64,000 nt of DNA. Origin: Haliclystus octoradiatus. Taxonomy: Eukaryota; Cnidaria; Staurozoa; Stauromedusae; Haliclystidae. The stretch is from positions 25,185,793-25,249,792 of the forward strand of contig OU744449.1 in the NCBI GenBank assembly GCA_916610825.1. Reading direction: 5' to 3'. The position numbers were made by a program, and so were the translations under genes. The notes beneath the pieces are model-generated. The model ran no database searches. It was not told where the DNA came from and was given only the letters and a program-made list of their open reading frames with translations. This document shows positions 1 through 12,104 of the stretch, piece by piece. Position 1 is the stretch's first letter. Every line of letters begins with the position of its first letter.

Positions 1-1838
1 ATGAAGCAAATGAATAGACCTTCTCATAGTTTGAAGGCCAATTGCTCGGCTACACTGAAAAAACTCAAAAAGGATCCAGTGTTCTCCTTACTACCTCATT
101 TTCCAATTTCATAGCTAATGGTGACGGAGGAATACTCTGATAGCATTGAGAATTTGAAATTTATTCATCATCCGAACCGTTATCCGTAAAAATAATGTCC
201 AACGTGTAAGGCTAGAGGATAATTTACCGAATTAAGGGTATTGCAATAGTTGATCTTGTAAAAGTAAGCCATGATTTGATATACGCGGCAGTCAATATAA
301 ATCTTACAATTTGATCACAAACCGTCTTTTAAAGCAATTACTTTTACCCTAAATACCCGAATATCTTCGAATGATTGAATTATATACCCATATAGGGGTA
401 CATATAATATATGTACTTGAAACGTGACAGACAGTTGCTGTAAAAATGTCTATTATATCAAGTGTTTTCAATAATAATATTAACGGTGTATTGAAATGAA
501 AAAGTAGCTGTGTTATCAATATTGAATGTGTTCTTGAACAATTTCAATCAACATAACAATTGTCACTTGGTAATAATCGAATCATTATCAAGTTGTTGTT
601 TATTAATTATAATATATTTATAGTGAATGTTATAACAGATGTTAACAGTTTTGAAGTCGGCATTTGTTAATTGTTTTATCATCTGATTCTACTATTAGTC
701 TTGCTAGAACACATCATACCGACATTTTATCATTGATTTAACTTTGATCTCTACCGAACGCTTAATTGAAGGTTTTATTAAAAGATGAAGTTTACCATAT
801 TTTGCTGTTGAACATTTATATATTTATAAGAAATATTTTACATAATATCTTCTAACTTAGAAATATTAACGGCATTATTCAAGGCAGAACTATGTCAATC
901 GACTCTGTCATTAAACACATATTTTACTGTTATTTTACGGTTTCTCTGTTGTACGTCTAACTGAGATCTTGTAGAATTCCAAAGGCGTAATTAAAACCCA
1001 CCTAAGGTATTGCCCTATCTGTTTCCTGTCTTACGCAGGTCCCGACGAAGGTCTTGCAGAGCCCGCCCCAACAAGGTACCAGAGAATCCAGGTCATGTAC
1101 AACATCAATAGTATACCCTGGGAGGAAAATTGCCCCACATACTGCCAGTTCTGCGAATTTTTTCAATGAAGCACTGTAGTATGTTTTTTTGAAATGGTAA
1201 CACAAAGAGAGTGCTAATTATTAGTTAAGGTAAGGGTAAGCCTAAATGATACATGAACCAAAATAAGATGGTTTAGCACGCCTGTAAGTACACACACGCC
1301 GTATAATGTAGCAAATTATTTGGTGGTTAACTATCGGGTGATCGACCCAAATCGACGACTGGTCTAGGCGTGCTTGATTGAGGTTGCCCATATTCCGCTT
1401 AGAAACAACATCCTTCGCCATAATATGCCATTAATCCTGAGCTTTTCAATTACGAAAGCTGTATTTGATTAACGTATACTTTTCTGTTTTAACTTCTGAG
1501 TTTTAGGAATAGGTACAAGCTTTCAAGAATGGGATGAAGAAATTTCGATTTCAAGGGCAGAAAAGCTCATTGCAATATTCTTTGCAACAAATAAAGCACC
1601 TCTGTTGTCATGCCAGTGCAGATGATCTATAGTGCTTGGCTTGACTCCCTAGATACGTTATACATTTCAGTTTAGATACGTTATACACTTTCACCATCAA
1701 GTCTACTTTTGTCCAACCAACCAGCAGGATCAGTGACATTTGATCCAAAGAAAATTTAGATATATACCAGCCATTCAATTAGTAATACCATGTCCAACTA
1801 ATAGGAGTCGAAACACTGGATCCTTTTAGCACTGAAGC
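1..1838. other. intergenic, nothing recognised
   Basis: AT-rich sequence with many stops in all frames. I see no gene, RNA or clear repeat here before the GAAT tract. Confidence 0.5.
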
Positions 1839-1982
1839 GAATGAATGAATGAATGAATGAATGAATGAATGAATGAATGAATGAATGAATGAATGAATGA
1901 ATGAATGAATGAATGAATGAATGAATGAATGAATGAATGAATGAATGAATGAATGAATGAATGAATGAATGAATGAATGAAT
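1839..1982 (+). repeat. (GAAT)n microsatellite
   Basis: About 36 nearly perfect copies of GAAT. It directly abuts the 3' end of the minus-strand LINE fragment that follows, so it is best read as that element's simple-repeat tail, (ATTC)n in LINE orientation, expanded after insertion. Confidence 0.95.
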
Positions 1983-2890
1983 TGTTTATTTCTGCATAAC
2001 AGCATATAAGTGTGAATTACATACAGAATAACTTGACATAAATTAACAGATGATTAAATTGTTTTACATAAATAAGAATTTAGATAGATTTTCATTTGAG
2101 AGGTATATTTTAAATTTCTAAACATTGGGTGCCTGACGTGTTTCAAGGCTTAACGAGTTATATACATTTATACATCTTACAGAAAAAGGTTTGACGATGG
2201 AGATTTGAATGCGCCGTTGGCACAACAAGTTGACCATGTGGAGTGACAGTAATAAGGCTACTGGAGTCAATATCCACAAAACTATTAATAACTTTATAAC
2301 AAAATAATAGGTCAGCAATCAATCTTCTACTTTCAAGTGTTTCCATATTCAAATTAACGATGCGTTCTTTACAAATTAAATCGTATTGACATAGCAATGT
2401 TTTCGAAATTCGTTGCACAGATTCTAGCAATTTGATATCATTTATCAAAATTGGTGACCAAATCTCACTGGCATGTTCAAGGATGGGACTCACATACGTC
2501 ATAAATAGTTTGATTTTAAATGATCAGTCTCTGCTATAAAATACACGATTAATCATTCTGCTACGAAAGCTGCTTTTTTACAATTATTGTTATATGTGTG
2601 GAACAATTTAACGTTGATGTCATTAAAACACCTATAGATCTCTGATTTTATCGACAAATTCTAAAGCTACTTTCTCCAAGATGATAATTTTGCTTGGGAT
2701 TATTTTTTTCCGAATGTAATGCTTCGCTTTTATGGATGCCATTGTTAGCTAGTTATGAGTGGCCCACTTCATGATGTTGTCTAAATCAGCTTGCAAGGCA
2801 ATATGATCAGCATTTGAGTCACATGTAAAGAGCAGCCTACAATTGTCTGCATATAATCTGATACTGCTGTGTTTTATTACATTGAATGAA
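1983..2890 (-). pseudogene. 5'-truncated, decayed non-LTR retrotransposon (LINE) fragment
   Basis: On the minus strand, 2158-2502 encodes 114 residues typical of the end of a CR1/L2/Jockey-type reverse transcriptase: TYVSPILEHASEIWSP, then DIKLLESVQR, then LESRRLIADLLFCYKVIN. Further upstream (about 2760-2885) the frame carries SSIRLYADN and LQADLDNIMKWA, where the catalytic YADD box has become YADN. Stops and frame changes separate the blocks. An AATAAA-containing 3' end followed by the ATTC tract is consistent with target-primed insertion. The element is dead. Family assignment beyond the CR1/L2/Jockey group is uncertain. Confidence 0.8.
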
Positions 2891-3656
2891 TTCCTAAATG
2901 AGCTTGGATCAAAACAACAGGACGGAAAAGAGAACGAACATTTTTCTTCGGAAGACTTTGTGTCGCCATATAGCTGGGGGTAATTTAACAAGGGCATTAT
3001 TGGATATTACAAAAAATGGAGATTTGCACGAGTATTTATATTTCAATCAAAATGGTTAATTTTCATTTGAACTTTCAAAATGTGTAATATGCATTTTTAG
3101 TTAGGCTACTATGATTAGGATTTGAAAAATAATTTAATGGGAATAAATATGTTTGGAGTCATTCAGATGCATCCAATCGAAGGGATTTGCTCACGAAATG
3201 AGAGCACTTCGGTGCGATATTTAGTTTACAAATATATAAATTGCGCAATTCTCTAATTGTATATTAGAGATATCCAGCACCAAAGATAGTAAATGAAATA
3301 AACTAGAAATCCATACCTTTTTTGCCTGTAGATGTAGTATATAGATAATTTAGTTCATTACCAAAAAATCTAAGTAAGTTGGTAATGTGTTGTTGCAGTA
3401 ATAAATATTGATATAAATCGGATTTTCAATGCAATCTCTGAATATTTCGGCACTGCAATTTATGAGCATTTACAAACAAACACTCGCTCAAGTTTAAGGA
3501 ATCGTTTATATAGACAGAACAATAATTTATATATTGAAATATATCTAGCATCATGTTGTATATTTTTATTGGGAACGGATTCAATTATGTGCCTTGAAAG
3601 CTCATTTGAAAATATATGCCATCTAATTCAAACATTCAAAAATTAAAAAATGTTTC
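2891..3656. other. intergenic, nothing recognised
   Basis: AT-rich, stop-dense sequence. No gene, RNA or clear repeat seen. Confidence 0.4.
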
Positions 3657-3861
3657 TAAAATAGGACGTCATATTCGAACGTAATTCTGTAATTTGATTG
3701 TTTGGTGCGTGTGCTTGGAAATACAAGAAAAACATTTTTTTGAAAATTCCCGTCGAAATTTGTCGATAAAACTTAGTCAGATTGTCAAAGCTGAAGAATA
3801 ATAGGAAACTGCAATATATTACTAAGGAAATAATATCAACAAAGCTATCTCTATTTAAGAA
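3657..3861 (+). repeat. about 200-bp interspersed repeat, copy 1
   Basis: This segment matches 11632-11828 in reverse complement over nearly its full length. Shared landmarks include GATTGTTTGGTG, TTTGTCGATAAAACTT, AAAGCTGAAGAA and CAACAAAGCTATCTCTATTTA. I see no coding capacity or obvious terminal repeats. Nature unknown; probably a non-autonomous element. Confidence 0.7.
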
Positions 3862-4845
3862 AGACTAACATTTTGAAGTTTGAATTTGATCCAAGGACAT
3901 TTTACGAAATTAAAACATTGAATTTAAGTTGAATTGTAAATCTTTAATTCAAGATTCGAGTGACCTTCCGCAATATAAACAAACTTTATAATGAAATTTG
4001 TTTTATTATAGAAAAAGGTTACCACCCACTTTTGCCTTGTTTGTATTCATATTTACTAATGGTAACCCTTTAATAATACACTTTCAACTTCTGATTATTC
4101 AGGTTTTCGTTTGCAATTTTCTATAAGTGGTATTCTCTGTAGAGGTTTTTAATAACACTTGACTTATAGTTTGCCACCTATACCTGTATATCACTGTTTA
4201 CATCACTATATAAAGGCAAATAATGAAAAGCAGAAATTCAAAAGATATTGAACTTGGATAGATAAAGATAGGAAACATTCCATTTTTGCAAGAATAATTT
4301 TGAGACGTCAAACATTTCTTGTTTGTAATAAAAATTGATTGTCTAAATGTCCATTTTCTATTGTCAAATCTTCAAGCGATTTGAACTTACAAGACGTATA
4401 ATCGCTTGAAAGTTGGAAATGTGCAATATATTTGCTTCAAACAAGACTTTTTTGCTGAAAACATGACATTTTTGGCACAAAACAAGCAAAATATGTTCTT
4501 GTAAGAATTAAAAATTTTCTTAGGAAAAAGTTCAACATGATTAATCAATAAATTAAGAGCAACATGATTCAGGACGATTTTTTTTAACTAAGAAGCGAAT
4601 TATAGCTAAATGTAGTAGTGATAAATTTCACTAAAAACACAAGAAAGAAAAACCGAAGATAGCCATGCTTTACAAATCTGCACGATCTGATCTAGGTGAG
4701 ACGAAATTTCTTCATTTAGGAAATTTTTCTATCAAAATTTTCAAAGGTTTGTTCAAAAACTGTTTAAGTAGATATATTTCTGATTATGACAAGTTTGAAT
4801 GTTTTTGTTTTCAAGTATAAGTCGTTCATTTCTATAAAAGTGTTC
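3862..4845. other. intergenic with a probable decayed foldback relative
   Basis: No gene seen. Around 4300-4515 there are segments resembling the foldback element at 5774-6047, including TTTGCAAGAATAATTTTGAG near the start and CTTGTAAGAATTAAAAA near the end with ACAAAACAAGCAAAA between. It is probably an older copy. Confidence 0.4.
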
Positions 4846-5051
4846 TTAAAGGGCAAGATTGACCGGCGACCGCTGCGAGCACAAGTTGAATTCATGCTTA
4901 GCATAATTCAACCGTCTCGCTTTGAAACTATTGTTATACGCAGGCATAATCTGTTATAAATTCATGTCAACAATGAACATTGTGTTATGAACAATAAACA
5001 TGCACGTGATTCTAAGTGCGTAGCGCCTGCCGGTCATTTTTGCTCCTTTAA
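4846..5051 (+). mobile_element. 206-bp MITE with TTAA-bounded TIRs, copy 1
   Basis: Ends are terminal inverted repeats of about 24 bp running from TTAA through GGGCAAGATTGACCGGC on the left to GCCGGTCATTTTTGCTCC then TTTAA on the right. A second copy of the same length is at 58718-58923, alike over its full span. Inside the left half is a strong hairpin, GTTGAATT...ATGC / GCAT...AATTCAAC, nested in GCGAG/CTCGC. There is no coding capacity. TTAA at both ends suggests a TTAA-targeting transposase such as piggyBac, but the TIR sequence does not settle this. Confidence 0.85.
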
Positions 5052-5773
5052 ATAATCACAATTGAAAGTATTTGTTTCTAAGACGGTTATTTTTATGTAA
5101 ACGTTGCATGGTTACATAAAGTTAGCATACTTTATTATCAGGCTTGACGTTAAACGTTTCGCAATAGTTTAATTAATTGCAAAGTACAAAGTAATAAGTA
5201 AATTTATTTCTGATTGTAAGCTATACTTCCTATACTGGTGAATTAGATAGATCGGTTTACAATAACGTCGTTTGATCGAGTCAGACATGATCAATTTGTA
5301 TTTTTGTATATAGAATTGTATCTTGTCTATAAAAGGATTTATGTGGGGTCATGTACGTGCCAGCCTCAAACATGTCAATTAAATGCATATACATTTCGTC
5401 AATATAGATAGCAAATATGAAATGATTGATATTTGATCAGTAGTGATAATATGAACTCTTTTTACTTATCATTGAATATTTTCACATTGATACAATTAAT
5501 TTCAGTGATACATTGACAATTGGCAAAAGGTTTCATTTATGTCATTGCCAATAGACGGATCAGATATTTCAGCTTAAAATTCATTCATTTCTTTAACTTC
5601 ACAATCCTCTTCCAAACTTTTTTCAATTAAGCAAATATATTGAAGCTCACTCTTACACTAGTTTGGAATACAAATGATATGATTGTATAGTTTTTGATCA
5701 ATATTATTATCTATAATAATTGGGAATTATTATCATTTCTCAGCAAACCGCGGGTAAACCCACAGGTAATTTA
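5052..5773. other. intergenic, nothing recognised
   Basis: AT-rich sequence with no gene or repeat that I can support. Confidence 0.4.
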
Positions 5774-6047
5774 GATTCTTGCTAGAATATATATATATTT
5801 TTTCAAGTTTTTTTTACTTGTTTTTTACTAAAATTATCTTATTTTGAGCGAAAATGTTTTGCTTCTTGAAAAATGTTATACATTGAGCAACTTTCAAGCA
5901 TTTCTGTTTTGCAAGCCAAATTGCTTAAAAATTGCCTATAAACAATAATATTTTGCTTAAAACAAGACATTTTTGCTCAAAGTAAGATAATTTTAGTACA
6001 AAACAAGTAAAACAAATTTGCAAAATACAAAAGATTCTTGCAAGAAT
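5774..6047. mobile_element. foldback (long inverted repeat) element
   Basis: Left arm 5816-5865 and right arm 5955-6008 are inverted copies of about 45-50 bp with few mismatches; for example TACTAAAATTATCTTA on the left matches the reverse complement of TAAGATAATTTTAGTA on the right. Both outer ends carry the near-palindrome ATTCTTGC(T/A)AGAAT. Transcribed, it would form one long hairpin. No coding sequence. A related decayed copy lies at about 4300-4515. Confidence 0.65.
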
Positions 6048-6954
6048 TAAAACTTTCATATGTATAGGTAATTATTTCATCGGAATATAATTTTATAGAC
6101 TCAATACGAATATTTGAAGTCTCTTCTCTTGTGCACTTTGATTAATTTGGCCTCATTCCAATCCGTTTCGGCTCTCATTTCCGCGTGGGGCTCCATGGAG
6201 GGCTTGATAAAACTGGTGGTAAAAACTGTATCATAAAACGAAAATATGTTGTACCCAATCACAGCGCATCTTCGTAGCACGTGAAGCTTTATCGGGCACT
6301 GGTTTGCGAATAAAATACTAAAGATGTAAACAAACGTGCTTGAGTCATTTCTAAATTGTATATTTCGATTGTTTATTCTGTCATACTGTCAATTTTTAAC
6401 TATATATTGACGGAGAATTGAATTTTTGAATAAGAGAAATATAGCATTTTGGAGAATTGATCTTTAATTCCAATTATTTCGTTGATTTTGATTATCTAAC
6501 ACAAATTTCAAAGTGCTTATAATTTTCCAACGATTGTGATCGCTCCGTCAAAACATGATATTTCTTCTCTTATTTTGTATTCTACACCCACACAAGGCTT
6601 TCACAATGTTCATACAATCCTTCAAGATAATGCAAGCTGATATTTCTAGTTTTGTTAATCCAATTAGATCCAAAATAATCCCGTAAACTTAATGTTTTTA
6701 GTCTGTTCCACAACTTGTTTACAAAATCTTGAAATTCAAAATCGCTGAATTCAGCAATTTCAATTCTTGTTCACATCTCGTTGTATTATTCTTCAATGGG
6801 CTGGCTAACCAACACCTGGCTGTAACTCACGTGATACCAAGATGCGCTGTGATTGGGAACATCATATTCTCCGATTGTGGCACAGTTTTTAACTTTCAGT
6901 TTTATCAGGCCCTCACTGGAGCACCGCGCGGAACCTAGTAGAGCTTTGAAACAT
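6048..6954. other. intergenic, nothing recognised
   Basis: No gene recognised. The 69-codon frame at 6729-6938 has no family resemblance I can see and is probably chance. Confidence 0.4.
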
Positions 6955-7335
6955 TTGAAAGTGGCGGAAAAACCAGAAACATGTTTTCAAGCAGCACAGA
7001 GAGTTGATCCTGAAGCGATTCTATTGCTTTGTAAGACCTATTTTTGAATATGCAAGCCAAATATGAATCCATATAAAGTTTAAGATATTAAACTTTTGGA
7101 ATCAATTCAGAGACAATTTACAAAGCGGTTGTTCATAGCTAAGTCATTATCTTATTCCAATCGTATCTCCGAGTTAAATGTTAAAACGTTTGAGCTTCTT
7201 CGACTCCATACATACCTTATTTATTATTTTAAAATTATGAATGGCTATGTATAGATCTTAATACAAACTTAATTTTTAAATATACTTCACATGGTGGAAT
7301 TGAGTTACCCCATTACAATTCTGAAAGGCATCGCC
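6955..7335 (+). pseudogene. decayed LINE reverse-transcriptase C-terminal fragment
   Basis: The plus strand reads RVDPEAILLLCKTYF, a frame change, IFEYASQI with a stop where Trp is usual, then from 7084 DIKLLESIQRQFTKRL, SLSYSNRISELNVKTFELLRL and YYFKIMNGYV before stops set in. This is the same domain as in the LINE fragment at 2158-2502 and has the usual CR1/L2/Jockey order of blocks. It is broken by a stop and a frameshift, and is not an active copy. Confidence 0.75.
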
Positions 7336-7439
7336 ATTCCGAGATCCAGACATGTGACTGTGGACTCTATTTCACGACATCCTGAGGTAGCACTAGCCAT
7401 CAAAAATTCAGAAGTTGAGAACGACGTGAAATGTTTGCA

Positions 7440-8253
7440 AAACTTGCTCCGAGAATGATTGTATGTATGAAGCTGGAAGCAGGCATGCTATATTCAGTAC
7501 ACTGCAGTTTTCTGTCAAAGAAGGGATGAGAATTTGTCAATGGAGTAATCCTTTGGCGAATCCATGTAGGCCAATCAACGATCATTGTCTCTGGTCGATG
7601 CCGTGATCATGCATCACCAACACCGCAGCTTAATCGCAGCATCATCACGGAAAGACTCCTTGAAACACCTACCCCTCACTTACCAGGGTCAGGATCGAAC
7701 GATCCAAAGAGCGCGTGAAAGCTGATATATGTCAACGAAGTCAGCGAAGAGAGCCATTACTTGCTGACCTCCCATAAAGTATCCATGGAGAAGCAATTGC
7801 CAGGGATTTGTTCCCCTTTGCCTTTGCAGGAAAGCATATCTAGTTTTCAACGATAAGTATTCTGGATGGAGGGAAGTATTAGAATGCAGAAGCAATAGCA
7901 GTTTCAGACCAAGTTTCACATCTTCTATTAAAATTTTCGAGTATGATGGGTCTCCCCAATCGTCTTGTGGTCAAATAACATGGTGATTCGCCATTTCAAA
8001 GCAAAGGCTTCAAGTGATACATAGAGAGTACCAAACACGATTCATCTTCAACCATCCACAATCAAATGAGTATCCAGAGGCTGCTGTAAAGGTGATGAAG
8101 AATATAGTGGCAGAAGTTAGTCCGCATTGGATACACCTGCTTCATGGAATAAATGCTATAGAACACCACAGCACGTCCCGGGCAAAATGTCTCAGTCCAT
8201 CCATTAGAAATTTGGCCACCCATTACGATCACAATTACCTGCTAATCGTTTAA
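7440..8253 (+). pseudogene. decayed Ty3/gypsy pol (integrase) remnant
   Basis: Across changing frames the plus strand shows integrase landmarks in the usual order: a Zn-region piece (LTYQG, RTIQRARES) near 7670-7720, REPLLADLP near 7750, VFNDKYSGWREV near 7850-7880 (Asn in place of the usual first catalytic-region Asp), and at 8014-8253 NHPQSN then EAAVKVMKNIVAEVSPHW. Several stops and frame changes are present. The sequence differs from the intact element at 46136-51123 and is a much older, unrelated gypsy lineage. Confidence 0.65.
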
Positions 8254-8795
8254 TTTAAAATTGCCCACGAAGTAGAGCAGAGAAGGACAACCAAACAGAA
8301 AGATATTAATTGAGGAGAATAATTTGCCTACATATTTTACTCAAAATCAAGTAACGCCGAAGATGGCTGATTTCCCCTTTTAGAAAATTCTTTCCAGCAT
8401 TCCATTGTGTGAAAATACCGGCTTCATTTGAACACCCCAGTCATCACTTTTCCAGCATTCGGCCTGCATCAGTGGCTGATGTTGTGAAAAAGTTGGCTAC
8501 ATTTGGCCGGACTCTACAAAACTGTTTTCACTGACGTTTGCAGTCAAATAATTATATTTAAAATTAAAAATAATAATTTGAATTTGACAAAAAAAAGAAA
8601 TGAAGTAATATGTTTAATTTTTGTTTATTTAATCCAACTATAGAATTAAGAACAAGAGTTGAGGCAAGTTTTTCTCAGTTGAAATAAAACTCATTGCAAT
8701 TGACTGCATCCTTTCCCTTTTGTGACTATACAATTTCTCACTTGAGAACTTCCAGCATCATCAACGGATTTCTGGAGAAAGTTTAAGAAGGTAAA
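8254..8795. other. intergenic, nothing recognised
   Basis: No gene or repeat recognised. Confidence 0.35.
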
Positions 8796-9162
8796 TGTAA
8801 TGTTGACGGTGTCGCCCTATCGAAGGCACCCGTACCACTTCTCTATTTCTAGAGGAGTGGCTCTTTTCGCTAAGAGCAATGATGTTAAACGCTCCTTAGA
8901 TCTCAGCCGCGACACTGCAGATCAATTTCAACAGATTTCATGGCAGATAGGCCTTGATTGTCAATGCGCAACGATGCGCCGCAGCTACTCACAATGCAAT
9001 TCCTTCTGAACCATTCCATCCGCCATCCTTAGATGGTACTCATTTGATGTTACAGATAAAGTCAAGGCTGAGTTGACCTCAGGGGGATTTGAACCACAGT
9101 CGATCAGATATGACACGATCTGAAGTTTGGTTGCTCTGCCAACTGAGCTAATCACCCCCATT
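8796..9162 (-). mobile_element. tRNA-derived SINE (family 2), fullest copy
   Basis: On the minus strand the head (9162 to about 9080) is tRNA-like: GGGGGTGATTAGCTCAGTTGG (A box), later GGTTCAAATCCCCC (B box). The anticodon arm does not fold properly, so it is not a functional tRNA gene. The body contains CAACTCAGCCTTGAC and AAATGAGTACC, resembling a core found in many metazoan tRNA SINEs. A decayed copy lies at 14738-14912. Body fragments recur at 39836-39905, 40231-40300 and weakly near 59785-59830. Confidence 0.75.
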
Positions 9163-10933
9163 AAGAAGGTAAACCTTATATTTACTCGCTTACTTAAGGA
9201 AGAAATATTCAAAGTTTTACGAATAACGTTTTCACATGGCTCAAACGTCAATATTACAAAGTTACATAATCATAATAAAATTACATAATAAAATATATGA
9301 ATACTGTATTTTTGTTGTTGGTACCTTAAATCACATGTAAATGTGTGCAGCTAATGTATGATTCATGATAAAAGTAATTATATCAAGAACTGGATAAAGA
9401 TAAATGGCCACAAAGCTAAAATGTAGTTAGCGGGCGAGTGATTTACATTAAAAAACAGCAAATGAATTATTTACATAAGTTTTATCATGGCATCAAACGT
9501 TATCTTTCATTCTCAAGACCTCTAAAATTTGCTCATGAAAAATAGCTGCGTCAATTAAATTTCTAATTTATTTAAAGACAACTCGTATTAATATGTTTAC
9601 CCAATATTTCAAGTAATTTCGCAATGCGTCACGCGATACAAATTAACCAATTAGATCTTGTAGAACTAACGATTTTTGAACATTGAAGATTGAATTGTTA
9701 TATTATAGTATAATTTGCATCATTTATGTAATGCGCATACATAGATAATATAAAGATGATATGAAAACTTCATGTTGCTGTTTCTATTATATTCCACCGT
9801 TTAAACAATTCCCAGGTAACATAATAGAATTCATTTCTAGATGTTGAATATCTGATTGTTTTATTTCCAAAAATTATTATTTACATACCCTTCCTCAGTC
9901 GGATGTATGAAAGTTGTTGTTTTCAAAATGAAGGTTTGCCTGAATTTTATCGAACCAGGTGTTTTATCATCCTTATCAGTCTCTTACAGTACAATCAAAA
10001 ACGACTTAATACTTTTTGAAAACATACACTGTTTGAATTCAAAATTGTTTCCTATCAGAAGATAAACTGTTGATTGTAAATCCGAATACGCTGTCAAAAT
10101 AAACAGTGATTTACATATTACAAGGAGATGTTTATAACTATATCAAAATGCATACGCAGTCAACACTTATAGAGGAAATTGGCAAAATTATAGATTGAAT
10201 ATTTCCTACAGGACGTGCAAGGTAGGATATTTCTAGTTCTATATATACTATTATGTAATCAAATCGATGATCAATAATCCAGCTTAGTTATAAGTTTCTA
10301 CTTACATTTTAATATTTAGATCATAGAAGCTGAATGTAAAAGAATGATTTCTAAAAAGCTTAATTTGCACTGTTCTATTTCATGTTTTCAATAATAAAAT
10401 ATGCGTGATACAAGAATCCCTATACTTAAATTTACCCATGTCCAACTATCAAGACATGGTCCTTCAAAATTTTTGAAACGATTCAAATAAAAAGCCGTTG
10501 AGATTTGGACTTCAGAAGAGTTGAATGAAAGTAAACTAAGTCTTGAATATAATAAATAATTATGGTACAAAGCAAAAATATTTCAATAATCGACTTTTTA
10601 AAATATATATTTAAAAAAATATTTTTCGTAGAGACATTTTTTACATTGAACGAGATTTTATCGTTGACTCCATTTTATGATTTGTGGTTTAGACAATGAC
10701 TTGACAAACGGCCTACCGAAACGTTGTTTCTAATATAATTTTTTTTGTATCTGTTATCCTTGCATTCAAAAAGTATTATAGTGAAATGTTAGAATGAAAA
10801 TTTGCAGTTTATGGATTCAGTTATGTTTCGTATTAACATGTTGTGGTCTTGTCACTGCGACTTAGCGACTAATGGATGAGATATTGAAGTCTGCTGATAA
10901 GCAATGTTTTGTAACACATTGTGTAGCCTTATA
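9163..10933. other. intergenic, nothing recognised
   Basis: AT-rich and stop-dense on both strands. No gene supported. Confidence 0.4.
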
Positions 10934-11060
10934 ACGTTCTTGGTGCAGTGGTTAATGCTTTCACCTGTACCCGATAGCGATTTGCATTACTATACTATAC
11001 TATAATAATCTACTAACCACTCTATTGGGTGCAAACATACCAAGCTTACACAAACTAAAT
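10934..11060 (+). repeat. possible decayed tRNA-SINE (family 1)
   Basis: CTTGGTGCAGTGGTTAATGC resembles the A-box end of the SINE at 30018-30236. Later ACTAACCACTC and CAAGCTTACACAAAC match the end of that element loosely. The B box is not visible. Confidence 0.35.
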
Positions 11061-11631
11061 TGAAATGAAACCAGGTAAACTATTAAACTATTCTGTTAAT
11101 AATCTACATGTAATGTAATGTATTCTATGTACATATATATATATATAATACATAAATATATTAAATGCTCTAAAAATTGGAATAAACATGCGTGTTGTGT
11201 GGTAACGCTTATTCTTTGAAAAAGAAATGCCTTTCTCCTTTATCGTCTGGTCAGTGGTATCGATAAGTAATGTACCTAGCTCGAGCAGTATCTTCTTGAT
11301 ATGTGCTCCATATAGCCCTACTGTTTCTTTACCCATCGGTTGAAAATGCAACTTTTTGACAGTTCGGTGTATGTTTCATCCTTTCTTGATTACGCTTTAC
11401 TTGCTGTTGATCCCGCCTGCTGTGTAACTAATGGTGTATCGCCTTTGCCGGCTCGTGCTTTCAACATTCCACTCGTGTCTTCCGCCATTTCCCGTGTAAC
11501 AAATTTCATAATCAAGTTTGTTTATATTGAGGAAGGTCGGTCGAATCTTGAATTATTGATTTAAAATTCAATTTGAATTCAATGTTTTCTCTTACAGTAA
11601 AATGTCCTGGGATCAAACTCAAACTTCAAAC
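11061..11631. other. intergenic, nothing recognised
   Basis: Overlapping short frames at 11088-11351 (-) and 11340-11564 (+) have no recognisable domain. Confidence 0.35.
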
Positions 11632-11828
11632 CGTTAAATAGAGATAGCTTTGTTGATATTATTTCTTTAGTAAGACATTGCAGTTTCCTATTCTTCTTCA
11701 GCTTTGAGAATCTGACAAAGTTTTATCGACAAATTTTGATGGAAATTGTTTACCTTGTATTTCCAAACACACCGACCAACCAATCAAACTGAAGAATTAC
11801 GTTCGGTTACAACGTCATATTTTAGAAT
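11632..11828 (-). repeat. about 200-bp interspersed repeat, copy 2
   Basis: Reverse-complement match to 3657-3861; see that entry. The pair is about 7.8 kb apart in inverted orientation. Confidence 0.7.
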
Positions 11829-12104
11829 TTCCTTTCTTGCAAGGGATTTGTGTTCCCCTCTGTGCGCTCTCCATTCTCCCTTGGTGGCTCCGGCGGTTCG
11901 AAGCTGGATGTAAAATTTTTCGTATTTATAGGGATCTTAGCCATATCTTTTTACCTCAGCTTGTCTAGACAACCAATCTGATGAGTTTTTGCATGTCAGT
12001 CCTTGATATCTATTTTCCTTCATTTCCATCCCACAGCCCAATAGGTATTTTCCTCACACCTGTCCATGTCTAACCGAAGAGATACTGCAATTTTCAGTTT
12101 GCTA

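Noticed and set aside
9080..9162. Minus-strand tRNA gene
   Set aside because: A and B boxes are good but the anticodon arm has extra bases and no proper 7-base loop, and the sequence continues into a repeated SINE body.
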